Notes: a model not told the origin generated them from the sequence alone. Shown: positions 8,501-18,584, numbered from the stretch's first letter. The stretch is 64,000 bases of DNA from Hyphomonas adhaerens MHS-3 (GCF_000685235.1 NZ_ARYH01000004.1:1-64000), one strand, 5' to 3'. Program-made: numbers and translations.

Positions 8501-9100
8501 TCAGCTCGTGTCGGCGGCTGGCCAGTCGCGCAGCGCTTCGATCAGCTGCACAGTCAGCCCGCCGGAAACGATGCCGAGCGCGGCGGGCATGGCGTGCGTC
8601 CTGGGGATGGGCACAATGTAGGGCCGGGCTTCGCCTTCGGCTTTCCAACGCTGGATCGTGCGCGCGAGACAATTCGCCCGGCGCTTGTGATGTTTCAGCG
8701 TGTCGAGCATCGCCTCCCAGCGGGCGATCAGCGGCGCGGCGGGGACAGGGCCGCGCGTCGGCACGGTGATCGGGCCGTGGAGAAAATCCGGCGCTTCACC
8801 TGCAGGCACAGGCAAGACGGAAAAGACCACCTTGCGCGCTTCCGGTTCGCCGTCAGCTTTCTCGAAATAATTGCTTCCCGGACGCGGTTTCACCGGGGCC
8901 AGCTCCACCTGCAGCGCCATCAGGAAGATCAGACGGCGGAGCAGAACGGCCAACCGCTTCAGCTCTGCCGAGACGCGGCGCTTCAGCGTTTTCGGGATCA
9001 GTTCCGGATGTTTGAACAGGTCCGCATTCACGCCAGCTTCGGCCACGGCGCGGGCAATCGTGTAATAAGCGTGAGTCAGGAAACCGGTGGGATGTGTCAT
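8501..9100 (-). CDS. Hypothetical protein, 199 aa
   Basis: I do not recognise a named family. The product is basic and probably cytoplasmic or peripheral, with an internal hydrophobic helix (RLAVLLRRLIFLMALQVEL, about residues 48-66) and a C-terminal half carrying KHHKRRANCLARTIQRW and PYIVPIPRTHAM. GC-rich third positions and absence of a better frame support coding on this strand. It stands alone between the metal exporter and the decarboxylase-like gene. A similar arrangement of conserved basic helices occurs in uncharacterised alphaproteobacterial proteins, but I cannot assign a role. Confidence 0.7.
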   Translation of the reverse strand: MTHPTGFLTHAYYTIARAVAEAGVNADLFKHPELIPKTLKRRVSAELKRLAVLLRRLIFLMALQVELAPVKPRPGSNYFEKADGEPEARKVVFSVLPVPAGEAPDFLHGPITVPTRGPVPAAPLIARWEAMLDTLKHHKRRANCLARTIQRWKAEGEARPYIVPIPRTHAMPAALGIVSGGLTVQLIEALRDWPAADTS

Positions 9101-9173
9101 GCCGGGAAGCCTGGCATGAGGGATTATCGGGCGGATACGGTGTGGCCCTCACCTCCCACACGCGTTGGAAACG

Positions 9174-9188
9174 CACAGCGAAGCTGTG
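9174..9188. repeat. Short inverted repeat in the intergenic gap
   Basis: CACAGC-GAA-GCTGTG (9174-9188) is a perfect 6-bp stem with a 3-nt loop. It is nested in flanking partly complementary sequence (CTCACCT near 9149 and AGGTGA near 9193). It lies between two same-strand genes downstream of the gene ending at 9224. It could be a terminator stem without a U-run or a REP-like element. Confidence 0.35.
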
Positions 9189-9223
9189 TCAGAGGTGAAG
9201 GATAAGCCCCGATCTGTCCCCGC

Positions 9224-10126
9224 TCAATCGCCCTCTTCGGACCGGCGGGCGGCTTCGCGGAGGCGGGCGAACAGGACAGCGGGGTCTTCTTCGGAGACTT
9301 CCGCTTCATCCGGGGAGACGTATTGCTCGTCATCCTCGTCCTCTTCCGCAATCACGGGTTCGAACGGGTCTTCCTCCGCAACACCGGCGGCGGCTTCACG
9401 CTGGACTTCGAACGCCTCTTCGATCTCGTCGTCATCCACTTCCCCTGCATCGGAGCGCAGGCGGCCGATGACGGTCTCGCCGCCGACAAGCGTCTGGCCA
9501 GGCCAGATGAGCTGGCCGGAACTGGCCGGGATGTAGAGGTCGCACCAGCCGCCAAGGCGGCGTGTCCCGCAGGGCTTGCCGAGGCGGGCAATGTCGCCCG
9601 CATTCACGTCGATCTCGATCCGCGGGCCGAACCCGCCGGACGCAAGGCGGATGCCGACCTGCTGGCCATGGCTTTCAAAGCACATCCACGCCCGGGCGAG
9701 GCCTTCATCATCCGCCCGCATGGCGATGGGGATGGAGGAATCGCCTTCTTCGAGCGTGACGTGTTCCAGGCTGCCGGAGATCGGCGTGTAGACCTTGTTG
9801 GTGGAAACAGGCGCCGACGAGATGCGGACGCGCGTGACCACCGGGCTGTGCAGCCGCAGTTCGGGCGGCGCTTCGACCTGATTGACCGACACGACGATGC
9901 CGTCGCACGGCGCGACGATCCCGCTGGCAAGCTCTGGCGGCGTCCGCTGCGACCAGCGAGTGGCCAGCAAGGTGGCGATGAAAGCAATGAAGCCCAGCCA
10001 GAACAGCGGCGCCCAGAGCCAGCCGAGCAGCAAGGCCCCCAGAAATACGGCGAAGGCCACGACAATGCCTTCAATGTCGAAGCCGCCATTCAGCCAGGGC
10101 GTGGACTTGTGGTCCAGATCATCCAT
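9224..10126 (-). CDS. Phosphatidylserine decarboxylase-like protein lacking catalytic residues
   Basis: 300 aa. The first 225 residues align by eye with alphaproteobacterial phosphatidylserine decarboxylase proenzymes: a membrane-associating N-terminus (WLWAPLFWLGFIAF), APCDGIV (conserved D75), PVSTNKVYTPISG in place of the NCHVNRAPMRG block, and LGGWCDLYIP followed by GQTLVGGETVI. The catalytic histidine is replaced (near S108), and the serine that self-cleaves to make the pyruvoyl group is replaced by glycine (G193). An acidic C-terminal tail of about 75 residues (rich in E/D) is extra. It should not be an active decarboxylase, so a binding or regulatory role at the membrane is possible (inference). 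No pssA-like synthase gene is next to it. Confidence 0.75.
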   Translation of the reverse strand: MDDLDHKSTPWLNGGFDIEGIVVAFAVFLGALLLGWLWAPLFWLGFIAFIATLLATRWSQRTPPELASGIVAPCDGIVVSVNQVEAPPELRLHSPVVTRVRISSAPVSTNKVYTPISGSLEHVTLEEGDSSIPIAMRADDEGLARAWMCFESHGQQVGIRLASGGFGPRIEIDVNAGDIARLGKPCGTRRLGGWCDLYIPASSGQLIWPGQTLVGGETVIGRLRSDAGEVDDDEIEEAFEVQREAAAGVAEEDPFEPVIAEEDEDDEQYVSPDEAEVSEEDPAVLFARLREAARRSEEGD

Positions 10127-10169
10127 GATTCAGCACGCTTTCTGTTTCGATCCCGACTTTTCAGGGCCC

Positions 10170-12005
10170 TTATTCGGCCGCGAGTTTGAGATTCGCACTG
10201 CGGGCCTGTCTTTCCCACATATCAGCATATTTCCCGTGCTTTGACAGCAGGGTTGCGTGATCTCCGCGCTCGATTACCTGCCCGGCTTCCAGCACGAGGA
10301 TTTCGTCGGCCGACTTCACCGTGGACAGCCGGTGGGCCACCATCAGCGTGGTGCGGCCCTGAGAGGCCTCGTCGAGGGCTTCCTGAACGGCCTGTTCGGT
10401 GGCGCTGTCGAGGGCCGAGGTTGCCTCATCCAGCACGAGAATGGCCGGGTCGGAGAGAATGACGCGGGCGATTCCGACGCGCTGCTTCTCCCCGCCAGAG
10501 AGTTTCAGGCCGCGTTCCCCAACGCGGGTTTCCCAGCCCTCGGGCAGGCTTTCGATGAATTCCAGCAGCTGCGCCCGGCGGGCGGCGTTGCGGACGTCCT
10601 CATCCGATGCGTCCGGCCGTGCATAGGCAATGTTGTGCCGGATCGTGTCGTTGAAGAGGACCACATCCTGCGGCACGAGGCCGAGGGCACGGCGCAGGGA
10701 TTCCTGCGTCAGGTCGCGGACGTCATGGCCGTCGACCAGGACCCGGCCGGACTCCACGTCATAGAAACGGAAGAGGAGCTTCAGCAGCGTCGACTTGCCG
10801 GCGCCAGACGTGCCGACAAAGGCGATCTTCTTGCCGGGCGCCAGCTCGAAACTGACATCCTGTACGCCGACGGCGCGGCCTTCATGGCTGAACGACACGT
10901 TCTCGAAGGCAACGCTGCCGACCGGATGGGCAAGCTCCAGTGCGTCTGGCGCGTCGGTGATCTCGGGCTTCATGCCGAGCAGGCCGTAGAGCTTCTCGAG
11001 GTCCACCGCGCCCTGCTTGATCTCCCGCCAGGCCCAGCCGAGGATGTTCAGCGGGGCATAGAGCGACAGCATCATCAGCATCACGGCCGTCAGGTCGCCG
11101 ATCTCCATCTTGCCGTGGATGACGTTCCAGGCCGACAGGACCAGCACGGCGGCCAGGCCGCCATTCATCACCAATGCCTGCGTGGCATTCAGGATGTACA
11201 TGGACCGCACGGTCTCGACATAGTGGTGGTTGTAATTGGCCATCGCCTTGCCGAAGCGGGACGTCTCGCGGCGCTCTGCAGCGAAGGATTTCACCGTCTC
11301 GAAATTGGTGAGGATATCGACCGACGTGGCGCGGAAATGCGTGTCCGCCTCGTTCATCTTCCGGCGCTGGCGCACGCGCCACTCAGTGATGATGACCGTG
11401 ACCACGACATAGATGGCGATGGTGCCAACCGCGATCAGCGAGAGCTTGTAGTCATAGGCGACGCCCAGCGCGACCGAGGCCAGGATCAGGCGCACAAAGG
11501 TGGGCCCGATATTGAAGGCGAGGAAGCGGATCAGATAGTCGATGGCGCTGGCGCCGCGCTCGATCACACGGTTCAGGGCGCCCGTGCGGCGGGTCTGGTG
11601 GAAGTTCAGCGACAGGAGCTGCGCATGGCCGAAGGCGTCGACGCTGGCGACGCGCTGGGCGTCCTGGCTGACCGGCGAGAACAGCCAGTCGCGCAGCTGG
11701 GGCATCGCCCCGGCCGCAAAGCGTACACCGATCCCGAAGGCGAGCCAGATGGCTGCCGTGCCGAAAGCAGCCGGGGCGCCGCCTGCCGGAGCAACCTGGT
11801 TGATGGCATGGCCGACGACCAGCGGAGAGACGACCTCCAGCACGGACGCGCCGAGCGTCAGCAGGACCGCGATCGCAATGACAGGGCGCCATTTCGACAG
11901 TTCCGGCCGCCAGAGCAGCTTCAGAATGCGCACAATGGACGGGCCGAGGCCGCCATCGGCGCTTTCGATCGTGTCGTGGTTCGGGCTGGTGTGTGGAGGA
12001 CTCAT
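10170..12005 (-). CDS. Atm1/HMT1-type ABC exporter (fused permease and ATPase)
   Basis: About 611 aa: six membrane helices (about residues 35-330) followed by one nucleotide-binding domain. Walker A GTSGAGKST, signature LSGGEKQR, Walker B ILVLDEATSALD and the H-loop AHRLSTV are all present. The permease segment GALNRVIERGASAIDYLIRFLAFNIGP is the hallmark of the Atm1/HMT1 group, which exports glutathione-linked sulfur or metal species from mitochondria and proteobacteria. The protein would act as a homodimer in the inner membrane. I chose ATG at 12005; an in-frame GTG at 12035 would add ten residues, and neither has a clear ribosome-binding site. Confidence 0.93.
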   Translation of the reverse strand: MSPPHTSPNHDTIESADGGLGPSIVRILKLLWRPELSKWRPVIAIAVLLTLGASVLEVVSPLVVGHAINQVAPAGGAPAAFGTAAIWLAFGIGVRFAAGAMPQLRDWLFSPVSQDAQRVASVDAFGHAQLLSLNFHQTRRTGALNRVIERGASAIDYLIRFLAFNIGPTFVRLILASVALGVAYDYKLSLIAVGTIAIYVVVTVIITEWRVRQRRKMNEADTHFRATSVDILTNFETVKSFAAERRETSRFGKAMANYNHHYVETVRSMYILNATQALVMNGGLAAVLVLSAWNVIHGKMEIGDLTAVMLMMLSLYAPLNILGWAWREIKQGAVDLEKLYGLLGMKPEITDAPDALELAHPVGSVAFENVSFSHEGRAVGVQDVSFELAPGKKIAFVGTSGAGKSTLLKLLFRFYDVESGRVLVDGHDVRDLTQESLRRALGLVPQDVVLFNDTIRHNIAYARPDASDEDVRNAARRAQLLEFIESLPEGWETRVGERGLKLSGGEKQRVGIARVILSDPAILVLDEATSALDSATEQAVQEALDEASQGRTTLMVAHRLSTVKSADEILVLEAGQVIERGDHATLLSKHGKYADMWERQARSANLKLAAE

Positions 12006-12148
12006 TCCCCGGGATATGGGGCCGTTTGAGCCCACAGGGAACCCGGAAGCGCCGCTTTGGGCCTGAAATGGCCTGAATTTCGCGCTAGCGCGGGCTGATG
12101 GCGCCCCATATGAGGGGAAGAATGAGAAAAACCAATGAGGGTCAGGGG

Positions 12149-12712
12149 ATGTCGAATTTACGGTCAGTCTGCGTGTATTGCGGCGCGTCGGGCGAAGTGC
12201 GTCCGGACTATATCGCGCTGGCCGAACAGCTGGGCCGGGAACTCGCCAAGCGGGATATCCGGCTGGTCTATGGCGGCGGCGGCGTCGGCCTGATGGGCGC
12301 CTGCGCCCGCGCTGCGCATGAATCGGCCGGCGACGTGCTGGGCATCATGCCCCGCTTCCTGCTGGAGAAGGAACGCATGTACCAGGATGTGGAGCACCGC
12401 ATCGTCGAAGACATGCACACCCGCAAGCAGATGATGTTCGACGAGGCCGATGCGTTCATTGTGCTGCCGGGCGGCATCGGCACGCTGGAAGAGGCGGTGG
12501 AGATCCTCTCCTGGGCGCGTCTCGGCCTGCACGCCAAGCCGATGGCCTTCCTGGACGAGGACGGCTTCTGGGCGCCCTTCTTCGAGCTGATGAGCCACAT
12601 CATCGACGGCAAGTTCACGCCGGAAAGCTTCCGCGCTGCGCTGGTCCACAGCGACACGCCGGAAAAGGCGATCGACGCCCTGTGCGAACGGATCGTGATG
12701 CTGGGCCAGTAA
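12149..12712 (+). CDS. LOG-family Rossmann-fold protein (TIGR00730)
   Basis: 187 aa from the ATG at 12149, which follows GTCAGGGG; an upstream in-frame ATG at 12098 would add a low-complexity extension not typical of the family. Motifs YGGGGVGLMG (nucleotide binding) and PGGIGTLEE (the PGGxGTxxE signature) are present, with the RKQMM helix between them. Members hydrolyse nucleoside 5'-monophosphates (cytokinin riboside phosphate in plants, AMP in bacteria) to ribose 5-phosphate and base. It is divergent from the ABC exporter and convergent with secF. The physiological substrate here is not known. Confidence 0.93.
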   Translation: MSNLRSVCVYCGASGEVRPDYIALAEQLGRELAKRDIRLVYGGGGVGLMGACARAAHESAGDVLGIMPRFLLEKERMYQDVEHRIVEDMHTRKQMMFDEADAFIVLPGGIGTLEEAVEILSWARLGLHAKPMAFLDEDGFWAPFFELMSHIIDGKFTPESFRAALVHSDTPEKAIDALCERIVMLGQ

Positions 12713-12728
12713 GGCCCGGGGGCCTGCG

Positions 12729-13721
12729 TCAGACGCCGGTGAAGCCCTGAACTTCCTCAACCGTCTTCTTGGTGAAGTCCATGCCGAGCGACAGGACGAG
12801 CGCCGAAGCGATGAAGATTGACGAATAGGTCCCGATAAAGATACCGAAGATCAGCGCGAAGCTCATGCCCTGCAGCACGGGGCCACCGAGGAAATAGATC
12901 GCGAACAGCGAGATCAGCGTGGTGCCTGAGGTCAGCAAGGTGCGCGACAGCGTGACGTTCAGCGACAGGTCGATGACTTCGCGGTCGGGCATCTTCTTGT
13001 ACTTGCGGCGGTCTTCCCGGATGCGGTCGAACACGACGACCGTGTCGTTCATGGAATAACCGATGATCGTCAGCAGCGCCGCGATGGAGGTCAGGTTGAA
13101 CTCGATCTTCAGCAAGGCAAACATGCCGAGCGTGATGATCACGTCGTGCGCCAGCGCCGCAATGGCACCGACAGAGAACTGCCATTGGAAGCGGAACCAG
13201 ATATAGACGAGCATCATGGCCAGCGCGACGACCAGCGCGGTGATCCCGTCCGTAAACAGCTCCTGCGAGACTTTCGGGCCGACCGAGTCGTTGCGCAGGA
13301 AATCCCCGTTCTCGACGCTCAGATTGAACTCTTTCGACAGGGTCTCGACGATCAGCTCGTTGGTGGCGCCGGAGGCGCGCTCCGCCTTCTGGTCTTCTGA
13401 CAATGACTTGAAGTCTTCGCCCAGCAAGTCCGGCGGGGCTTCCCCGAATTTGACCACCACAATCTCGCGCCCGTCCGTACCGCGGGCACTGTTGACCTCG
13501 GCATTGATCGGCATCGCGGCGCGAACCGCCGGCACGGTGACCGTGTCGGTCTTCGCCAGTTCCATGACGGTACCGCCGGCGAAGTCGACGCCGAAATTGA
13601 GGCCGCGCGTTCCGAGCAGGAACGCCGAGGCGGCAATCAGGACCATGGAAAAGAGCGCCCCTGCGACCCGCAGGCTCATGAAGGGGATTTTTGTCCGGTC
13701 GGGCCAGTATCTGATCAGCAT
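12729..13721 (-). CDS. secF: Protein translocase subunit SecF
   Basis: 330 aa inner-membrane component of the SecDF-YajC complex, which uses the proton gradient to pull exported proteins across the membrane. An N-terminal helix, a periplasmic domain starting LGTRGLNFGVDFAGGT, and five C-terminal helices are visible, including the conserved SMNDTVVVFDRIRE region. The start has AGGAGAGACGCA upstream. It follows secD by 16 bp on the same strand. Confidence 0.97.
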   Translation of the reverse strand: MLIRYWPDRTKIPFMSLRVAGALFSMVLIAASAFLLGTRGLNFGVDFAGGTVMELAKTDTVTVPAVRAAMPINAEVNSARGTDGREIVVVKFGEAPPDLLGEDFKSLSEDQKAERASGATNELIVETLSKEFNLSVENGDFLRNDSVGPKVSQELFTDGITALVVALAMMLVYIWFRFQWQFSVGAIAALAHDVIITLGMFALLKIEFNLTSIAALLTIIGYSMNDTVVVFDRIREDRRKYKKMPDREVIDLSLNVTLSRTLLTSGTTLISLFAIYFLGGPVLQGMSFALIFGIFIGTYSSIFIASALVLSLGMDFTKKTVEEVQGFTGV

Positions 13722-13737
13722 TGCGTCTCTCCTGCCC

Positions 13738-15342
13738 CTAGATTCCGAACCGCTTGGGTTTCATCAGTTTCATGTATCCGACCGTGATCATCCGGGTGAC
13801 GACATAGGCCGTGAACACCGAGGTCACGATACCGATCGACAGGGTCACGGCGAACCCTTTCACCGGGCCTGAGCCCAGCAGGTACAGGATAGAAGCCGCG
13901 ATCAGCGTGGTGATGTTGGCATCCATGATGGTCGAGAGGGCGCGTTCATATCCGGCCTGCGTCGCCGTCCATGGCGACCGGCCTTCCCCCTGTTCTTCCC
14001 GGATCCGTTCGAACACCAGCACGTTGGCATCCACCGCCATACCGATGGTCAGGATGATACCGGCGATACCCGGCAGGGTCAGCGTGGCCCCGACGCCGGA
14101 CAGGCCTGCAAAGATCAGGACGATGTTGCAGGACAGCGACAGCACGGCGAAGAAGCCGAGCGTGCCGTAGATCAGCATCATGAAGACGGCGACCGCCGCA
14201 AGGCCGATCAGCGCCGCGGTGTAACCGGCATTGATCGAATCCTGCCCGAGGGTCGGGCTGACGGTCCGTTGATCGAGGAACTGAAGCTTGGCCGGCATCT
14301 CACCTGCCTCGATGATGGCGGCCAGGTCGATCGCTTCCTGCTGGGTGAAGTTACCTGTGATGCGGACGTTGCCGCCGGGAATCGGCTCGTTGATGTTCGG
14401 CGCCGACATGACATGGTCGTCCAGCACGATGGCAAACCGTTTGCCGGTGTTCTTGCTGGTCGTTTCATAGAACTTCCGCGCCCCGTTGCCGTTCAGGCGG
14501 AACGTGATCTGCGGGCGGTTCTGCTCGTCAAAGCCTTGCGCAGCATTGGCGATGTCGGAGCCAACAATTTCAGGAATATTCTTGACCAGAAGCGGCCCCG
14601 TCTCGTCACCCGTCAGCAGGCGGTAGCCGGGCTTCACAGCACCCGCCTGCGCTGCCTGGACGGCCGCAGGGCTGGCATCGACCAGGTTGAAGGTCATCCG
14701 GCCATCGCGGTTCAGCAGGTCCTTGATGCGCTGCGGGTCCGGCTCACCCGGTGCTTCCAGGATGATGCGGCTGTTGCCCTGCGGCGTGATCGAGATTTCA
14801 GACACGCCTTCCGGGTCGATGCGGCGGCGCACGATGGTCATCGTCTTGCTCAGCGCATCCTTCAGCAGCGATTCCTCGGCGGCCTGCGGCACGGTGATGG
14901 TGATCGTGTCCTTGCCGGAAATCCGCATGTCGTACATCTGCGCGCCGCCGATAACGCCGCCAACGGGGCCGTTCAGCTTCTCAAGGCGCTTCAGCGCGTC
15001 CCCGGTGCGGAAATTCCCATCGGCATCCGGGCGGGTCAGCCGTACGACCAGTTGCGTGCCCTTCACTTCCGGCAGGTTGAAGATCCGGTCGGATTGCGGC
15101 GTGGTCAGCGTGGAGGAGACATCGCGGGACAGGACGTCCAGCCGGTTGGCCACCACCTCATCCGCCTGGATTTCCATCATCAGGTAGACGCCGCCCTGCA
15201 GGTCCAGCCCCAGATTGACGCCCTTCTTCGGCATCCAGCCCGGCGCGCCGGACATGTTCACCACATTCGGAAGCGCCAGGATGACGCCCCACACAAGAAC
15301 CAGGAAAATCAGGCCTAACTTCCAGGGTGGAAACTGAAGCAT
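13738..15342 (-). CDS. secD: Protein translocase subunit SecD
   Basis: 534 aa partner of SecF. Visible features are an N-terminal helix, the motif GVNLGLDLQGGVYLMMEI, a large periplasmic domain with EAPGEPDP and AIVLDDHVMSAPNI, and the C-terminal RND-like helices with AVDANVLVFERIREE. The length is within the usual range for alphaproteobacteria. It lies between yajC and secF as one transcription unit. Confidence 0.97.
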   Translation of the reverse strand: MLQFPPWKLGLIFLVLVWGVILALPNVVNMSGAPGWMPKKGVNLGLDLQGGVYLMMEIQADEVVANRLDVLSRDVSSTLTTPQSDRIFNLPEVKGTQLVVRLTRPDADGNFRTGDALKRLEKLNGPVGGVIGGAQMYDMRISGKDTITITVPQAAEESLLKDALSKTMTIVRRRIDPEGVSEISITPQGNSRIILEAPGEPDPQRIKDLLNRDGRMTFNLVDASPAAVQAAQAGAVKPGYRLLTGDETGPLLVKNIPEIVGSDIANAAQGFDEQNRPQITFRLNGNGARKFYETTSKNTGKRFAIVLDDHVMSAPNINEPIPGGNVRITGNFTQQEAIDLAAIIEAGEMPAKLQFLDQRTVSPTLGQDSINAGYTAALIGLAAVAVFMMLIYGTLGFFAVLSLSCNIVLIFAGLSGVGATLTLPGIAGIILTIGMAVDANVLVFERIREEQGEGRSPWTATQAGYERALSTIMDANITTLIAASILYLLGSGPVKGFAVTLSIGIVTSVFTAYVVTRMITVGYMKLMKPKRFGI

Positions 15343-15394
15343 GTGGGAATCCTTGAATGGCCGCGCCGGTGGGCGCCGGGCTCAGTCGTTGGGC

Positions 15395-15766
15395 CTAGTC
15401 GTTTGCGGCGACCGGCTCGGCTTTGCCGCGCACCTCGATCACCATGGTCTTGATCACGCGAACCTTCACGTTTTCACCCAGGTCGAGGGAGACTTCGTCA
15501 TCGAACACCTTGTTCACCTTGCCGACGAGGCCGCCGGAGGTGACGACCGTGTCGCCCCGCTTGAGCGCGGTCAGCATGGACGAATGCTTCTTGGCGCGCT
15601 GCTGCTGCGGCCGGATCAGCAGGAAGTAGAAGATGGCAACCAGACCGATCGGCATGATCAGCAATTCGAACATGCCGCCGCCCGGACGGCCGCCTGCTTC
15701 CTGGGCAGCTGCCGGAAGCGCTGACAGGGCAGCCCCGATAAGCATCGCAACGTGCTTGTTCGTCAT
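15395..15766 (-). CDS. yajC: Preprotein translocase subunit YajC
   Basis: 123 aa from the ATG at 15766, which has GAGAGGAAAATC just upstream; the open frame extends further but without family similarity. A cleavable-looking N-terminal segment (ALSALPAAAQ) precedes a Gly-rich stretch, one membrane helix (MPIGLVAIFYFLLIRPQQ) and the conserved basic cytoplasmic domain LKRGDTVVTSGGLVGKV. It assists SecDF at the SecYEG channel. First gene of yajC-secD-secF. Confidence 0.95.
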   Translation of the reverse strand: MTNKHVAMLIGAALSALPAAAQEAGGRPGGGMFELLIMPIGLVAIFYFLLIRPQQQRAKKHSSMLTALKRGDTVVTSGGLVGKVNKVFDDEVSLDLGENVKVRVIKTMVIEVRGKAEPVAAND

Positions 15767-15858
15767 GATTTTCCTCTCTAAAGGCCCCAAAAAAGATACG
15801 CCCCTATAGCTGTGGCCGCGGGGATTGGCAAACAAGGGCTGCAGGCGCGAAGTCGCAG

Positions 15859-16512
15859 TCAAAGCGCCTGTGCGGGGCCTTCGCGCAACAGGGGCAGCGC
15901 ATGCCGGAAGCCCAGCCGCTCGCGTTCCCCATTCTCGTGCAGGCGCATCAGCACCTGCCCGTCCGGCGCCGCCACAGGCGCGACAAGCAGGCCGCCCTTT
16001 CCCAACTGGCCGAGCAGCGCATCCGGAATGTCTTCCACGGCCCCGGCGAGCAGGATCCGGTCGTACGGGCCCCGTTCCGGCCAGCCCAGCAAGCCGTCGC
16101 CGCAGCGCACCGCCAGGTTGGACAGTTCGAGGTCCAGGATCCGGCGCCGGATCGCCCCGGTCAGCGCGTTGAATCGCTCAACCGCGAACACGTCAGCGGC
16201 CAGCTGAGCCAGCAGCGCCGCCGTGTAGCCGGAGCCCGCCCCGATCAACAGGACACGGGATTCATTGCCTTTTTCCAGGTCGAGCGCCTGAATGAGCTGG
16301 CCCGTGGTCACGGGGCGCGGAATGATCTGCCCGCACGGGATCGGCACCATGGCATTCTCGAAAGCGAGATTTGTCAGCTCCGGGTCGTCGATGAAAGCGG
16401 CGCGGTCGATGGTTTCCATGGCCCGCAGCACACCATCATCGGTCACGCCCTCCTGCCGCAGGTGGAGGACGAGCCGGGCGGCTCGGAAAGGATCGGCGAT
16501 CAGGCCTGCCAT
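15859..16512 (-). CDS. pcm: Protein-L-isoaspartate O-methyltransferase
   Basis: 217 aa SAM-dependent enzyme that methylates isoaspartyl residues so that damaged proteins can be repaired. The family motif [12 protein letters not shown] (usually ...G..IS.P), SAM-binding [18 protein letters not shown] and the C-terminal GGLLVAPV are present. Its start overlaps the end of surE by 13 bp. In many relatives an nlpD-like M23 peptidase follows pcm, but here yajC follows directly after about 90 bp. Confidence 0.93.
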   Translation of the reverse strand: MAGLIADPFRAARLVLHLRQEGVTDDGVLRAMETIDRAAFIDDPELTNLAFENAMVPIPCGQIIPRPVTTGQLIQALDLEKGNESRVLLIGAGSGYTAALLAQLAADVFAVERFNALTGAIRRRILDLELSNLAVRCGDGLLGWPERGPYDRILLAGAVEDIPDALLGQLGKGGLLVAPVAAPDGQVLMRLHENGERERLGFRHALPLLREGPAQAL

Positions 16513-17261
16513 GACTCCCGGAGCTTTTGGAGGAACGCCTCGTGCGTCAAGTCCACATGTAGCGGAGACACCGAAACATAGCCCTCATAGATCGCTCTCA
16601 GGTCAGTTCCTTCGTCCGGCTTCGACAATTTGCCCTTGTAGCCGATCCAGTAATAGTCGTTGCCGCGCAGGTCTTCCCGCCGGTCGGTGTGGATGATCGA
16701 CTCATCACGGAAGCCCTGGCGGGTGATCTGGATGCCGCGGACATCTTCCGGCTCAACGTCCGGGAAGTTCACATTCATCACCACGTCGTCCGGCCAGCCC
16801 ATGTCGATCAGCGGGCGCAGCGTTTTGGCGCCCCAGGTCCGCGCCGTGTCCCATGGCAGCGACCCGCGCTCGCGGAAATTCTGGGACTGGCTCACCGCGA
16901 TGGATGGAATGCCCAGCTGCATCCCGAACATGGCCGCGGCGATGGTGCCGGAAAAACTCGTATCCTCGGCGATGTTCTGGCCGCGATTGACGCCGGACAG
17001 GACGAGGTCAGGCTTGTCGGGCATCAGGTCATGCGTTGCCAGCAGCACACAGTCAGACGGCGTGCCGGTGATCGCGAAGGCGCGGGCGCCGACCTTGCGG
17101 GTGCGCACCGGATGTGTCAGCGAGATCGCGCGGCCCTTGCCGGACTGCTCCTCCTCCGGCGCGGCGATCCAGATATCGTCCGACAGCTCCCTGGCGATCT
17201 CCTCCAGCACCGACAGGCCGGGGGCGTTGATGCCGTCATCGTTTGTGAGGAGGATTCTCAC
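16500..17261 (-). CDS. surE: 5'/3'-nucleotidase SurE
   Basis: 253 aa metal-dependent nucleotidase for stationary-phase survival. The N-terminal motif [12 protein letters not shown] contains metal ligands D8 and D9. [11 protein letters not shown] and [18 protein letters not shown] complete the active site. It overlaps serS (stop at 17258) by 4 bp and pcm by 13 bp, so serS-surE-pcm is a coupled unit. Confidence 0.97.
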   Translation of the reverse strand: MRILLTNDDGINAPGLSVLEEIARELSDDIWIAAPEEEQSGKGRAISLTHPVRTRKVGARAFAITGTPSDCVLLATHDLMPDKPDLVLSGVNRGQNIAEDTSFSGTIAAAMFGMQLGIPSIAVSQSQNFRERGSLPWDTARTWGAKTLRPLIDMGWPDDVVMNVNFPDVEPEDVRGIQITRQGFRDESIIHTDRREDLRGNDYYWIGYKGKLSKPDEGTDLRAIYEGYVSVSPLHVDLTHEAFLQKLRESWQA

Positions 17262-18538
17262 GCGATCACCTCAAGCCCGCCCATATAGGGCCGCAGGGCT
17301 TCGGGCACGGTGATGGAGCCGTCTTCGTTCTGGTAGTTCTCGATCACGGCGACCAGCGTGCGGCCGACAGCGAGGCCGGAGCCGTTAAGCGTGTGCACGA
17401 ATTCCGGCTTGGCGCCGGCTTCCGGGCGATAGCGCGCATCCATGCGGCGGGCCTGGAAGTCCCCGCAATAGGAGCAGGAGCTGATTTCGCGATAGGTGTT
17501 CTGTGACGGCAGCCAGACTTCGAGGTCATAGGTCTTGCGCGCCCCGGCGCCCATGTCGCCCGTGCAGAGCAGCATACGGCGGAACGGCAGGTCGAGCCGC
17601 TTCAGCACAGCCTCGGCGCAGGTCGTCATGCGCTCCAGCTCCGCCAGCCCCTCTTCCTCATTCGCGACCACCGAAACCAGTTCCACCTTGTTGAACTGGT
17701 GCAGCCGGATCATGCCCTTCGTATCGCGCCCTGCACTGCCCGCTTCCGACCGGAAGCACGGCGTGTGTGCGGTGAAGCGGCGCGGCAGGTAGGATGCTTC
17801 GATGATCGTCTCACGGACGATGTTCGTGAGGGGGACTTCCGCGGTGGGGATGAGCCAATGGTCGGCCGTCGTCTTGAAAAGGTCTTCCGAGAATTTGGGC
17901 AACTGCCCGGTGCCGACCAGCGCCTGGTCTTTAACCAGGAATGGCGGTGAGCATTCCGTGTACCCATGTTCGAGGGTCTGCAGGTCCAGCATGAACGAGG
18001 CGAGTGCCCGTTCCATGCGGGCAAGCTTGCCGGAGAGCAGCACGAAACGCGCGCCGCTCATCTTCGCCGCCGTCTCAAAATCCATCATGCCGAGGGCTTC
18101 GCCGAGGTCGGCATGGTCTTTCGGACCGTTCAGCCGCTTCGGATCGCCCCAGCGATGCTGTTCGACGTTTGCTTCTTCGTCCTCGCCTTCCGGCACATCG
18201 TCCAGCGGCAGGTTCGGCAGGCCGTAGAGCAGCTCGTTCAGCTCCTTGCGGGCGGCCTCTTCCTGCTCGGCGCAGGCCTCGATCGTTTCCTTCGCGTCGG
18301 CCACCACTTTGCGCAGGCGCTCGAACTCCGCCTCATCGCCGGAGGCTTTCGCCTTGCCGATCAGCTTGGACGTTTCATTGCGCAGCTTTTCGGCTTCCTG
18401 CTTGTCGGTCAGGGCCGTACGCAGGGCCGCGTCGTGGCGGTGAATATCGTCCACCGCATCGCCAAGCCCCGGCTTGCGCCGGTTCCAGGCCTTGCGGAAG
18501 GCTTCGGGATTCTCGCGGATCGCGCGGAGGTCAAACAT
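17258..18538 (-). CDS. serS: Seryl-tRNA synthetase
   Basis: 426 aa class II synthetase that charges tRNA-Ser (and tRNA-Sec where present). An N-terminal tRNA-binding coiled coil (about residues 25-105) precedes the catalytic core with motif 2 ([20 protein letters not shown]) and motif 3 ([20 protein letters not shown]). Length is normal. It is the first gene of the overlapping serS-surE-pcm run. Confidence 0.98.
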   Translation of the reverse strand: MFDLRAIRENPEAFRKAWNRRKPGLGDAVDDIHRHDAALRTALTDKQEAEKLRNETSKLIGKAKASGDEAEFERLRKVVADAKETIEACAEQEEAARKELNELLYGLPNLPLDDVPEGEDEEANVEQHRWGDPKRLNGPKDHADLGEALGMMDFETAAKMSGARFVLLSGKLARMERALASFMLDLQTLEHGYTECSPPFLVKDQALVGTGQLPKFSEDLFKTTADHWLIPTAEVPLTNIVRETIIEASYLPRRFTAHTPCFRSEAGSAGRDTKGMIRLHQFNKVELVSVVANEEEGLAELERMTTCAEAVLKRLDLPFRRMLLCTGDMGAGARKTYDLEVWLPSQNTYREISSCSYCGDFQARRMDARYRPEAGAKPEFVHTLNGSGLAVGRTLVAVIENYQNEDGSITVPEALRPYMGGLEVIA

Positions 18539-18584
18539 CGGATCGGGCCTTTGATGACTTTAGGGTCTTCTACAGCCCCTGCCT

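Noticed and set aside
10257..12029. A 590-codon plus-strand open frame opposite the ABC exporter.
   Set aside because: The ABC exporter on the minus strand has all ATPase and Atm1 motifs; the opposite frame has biased composition and no motif.
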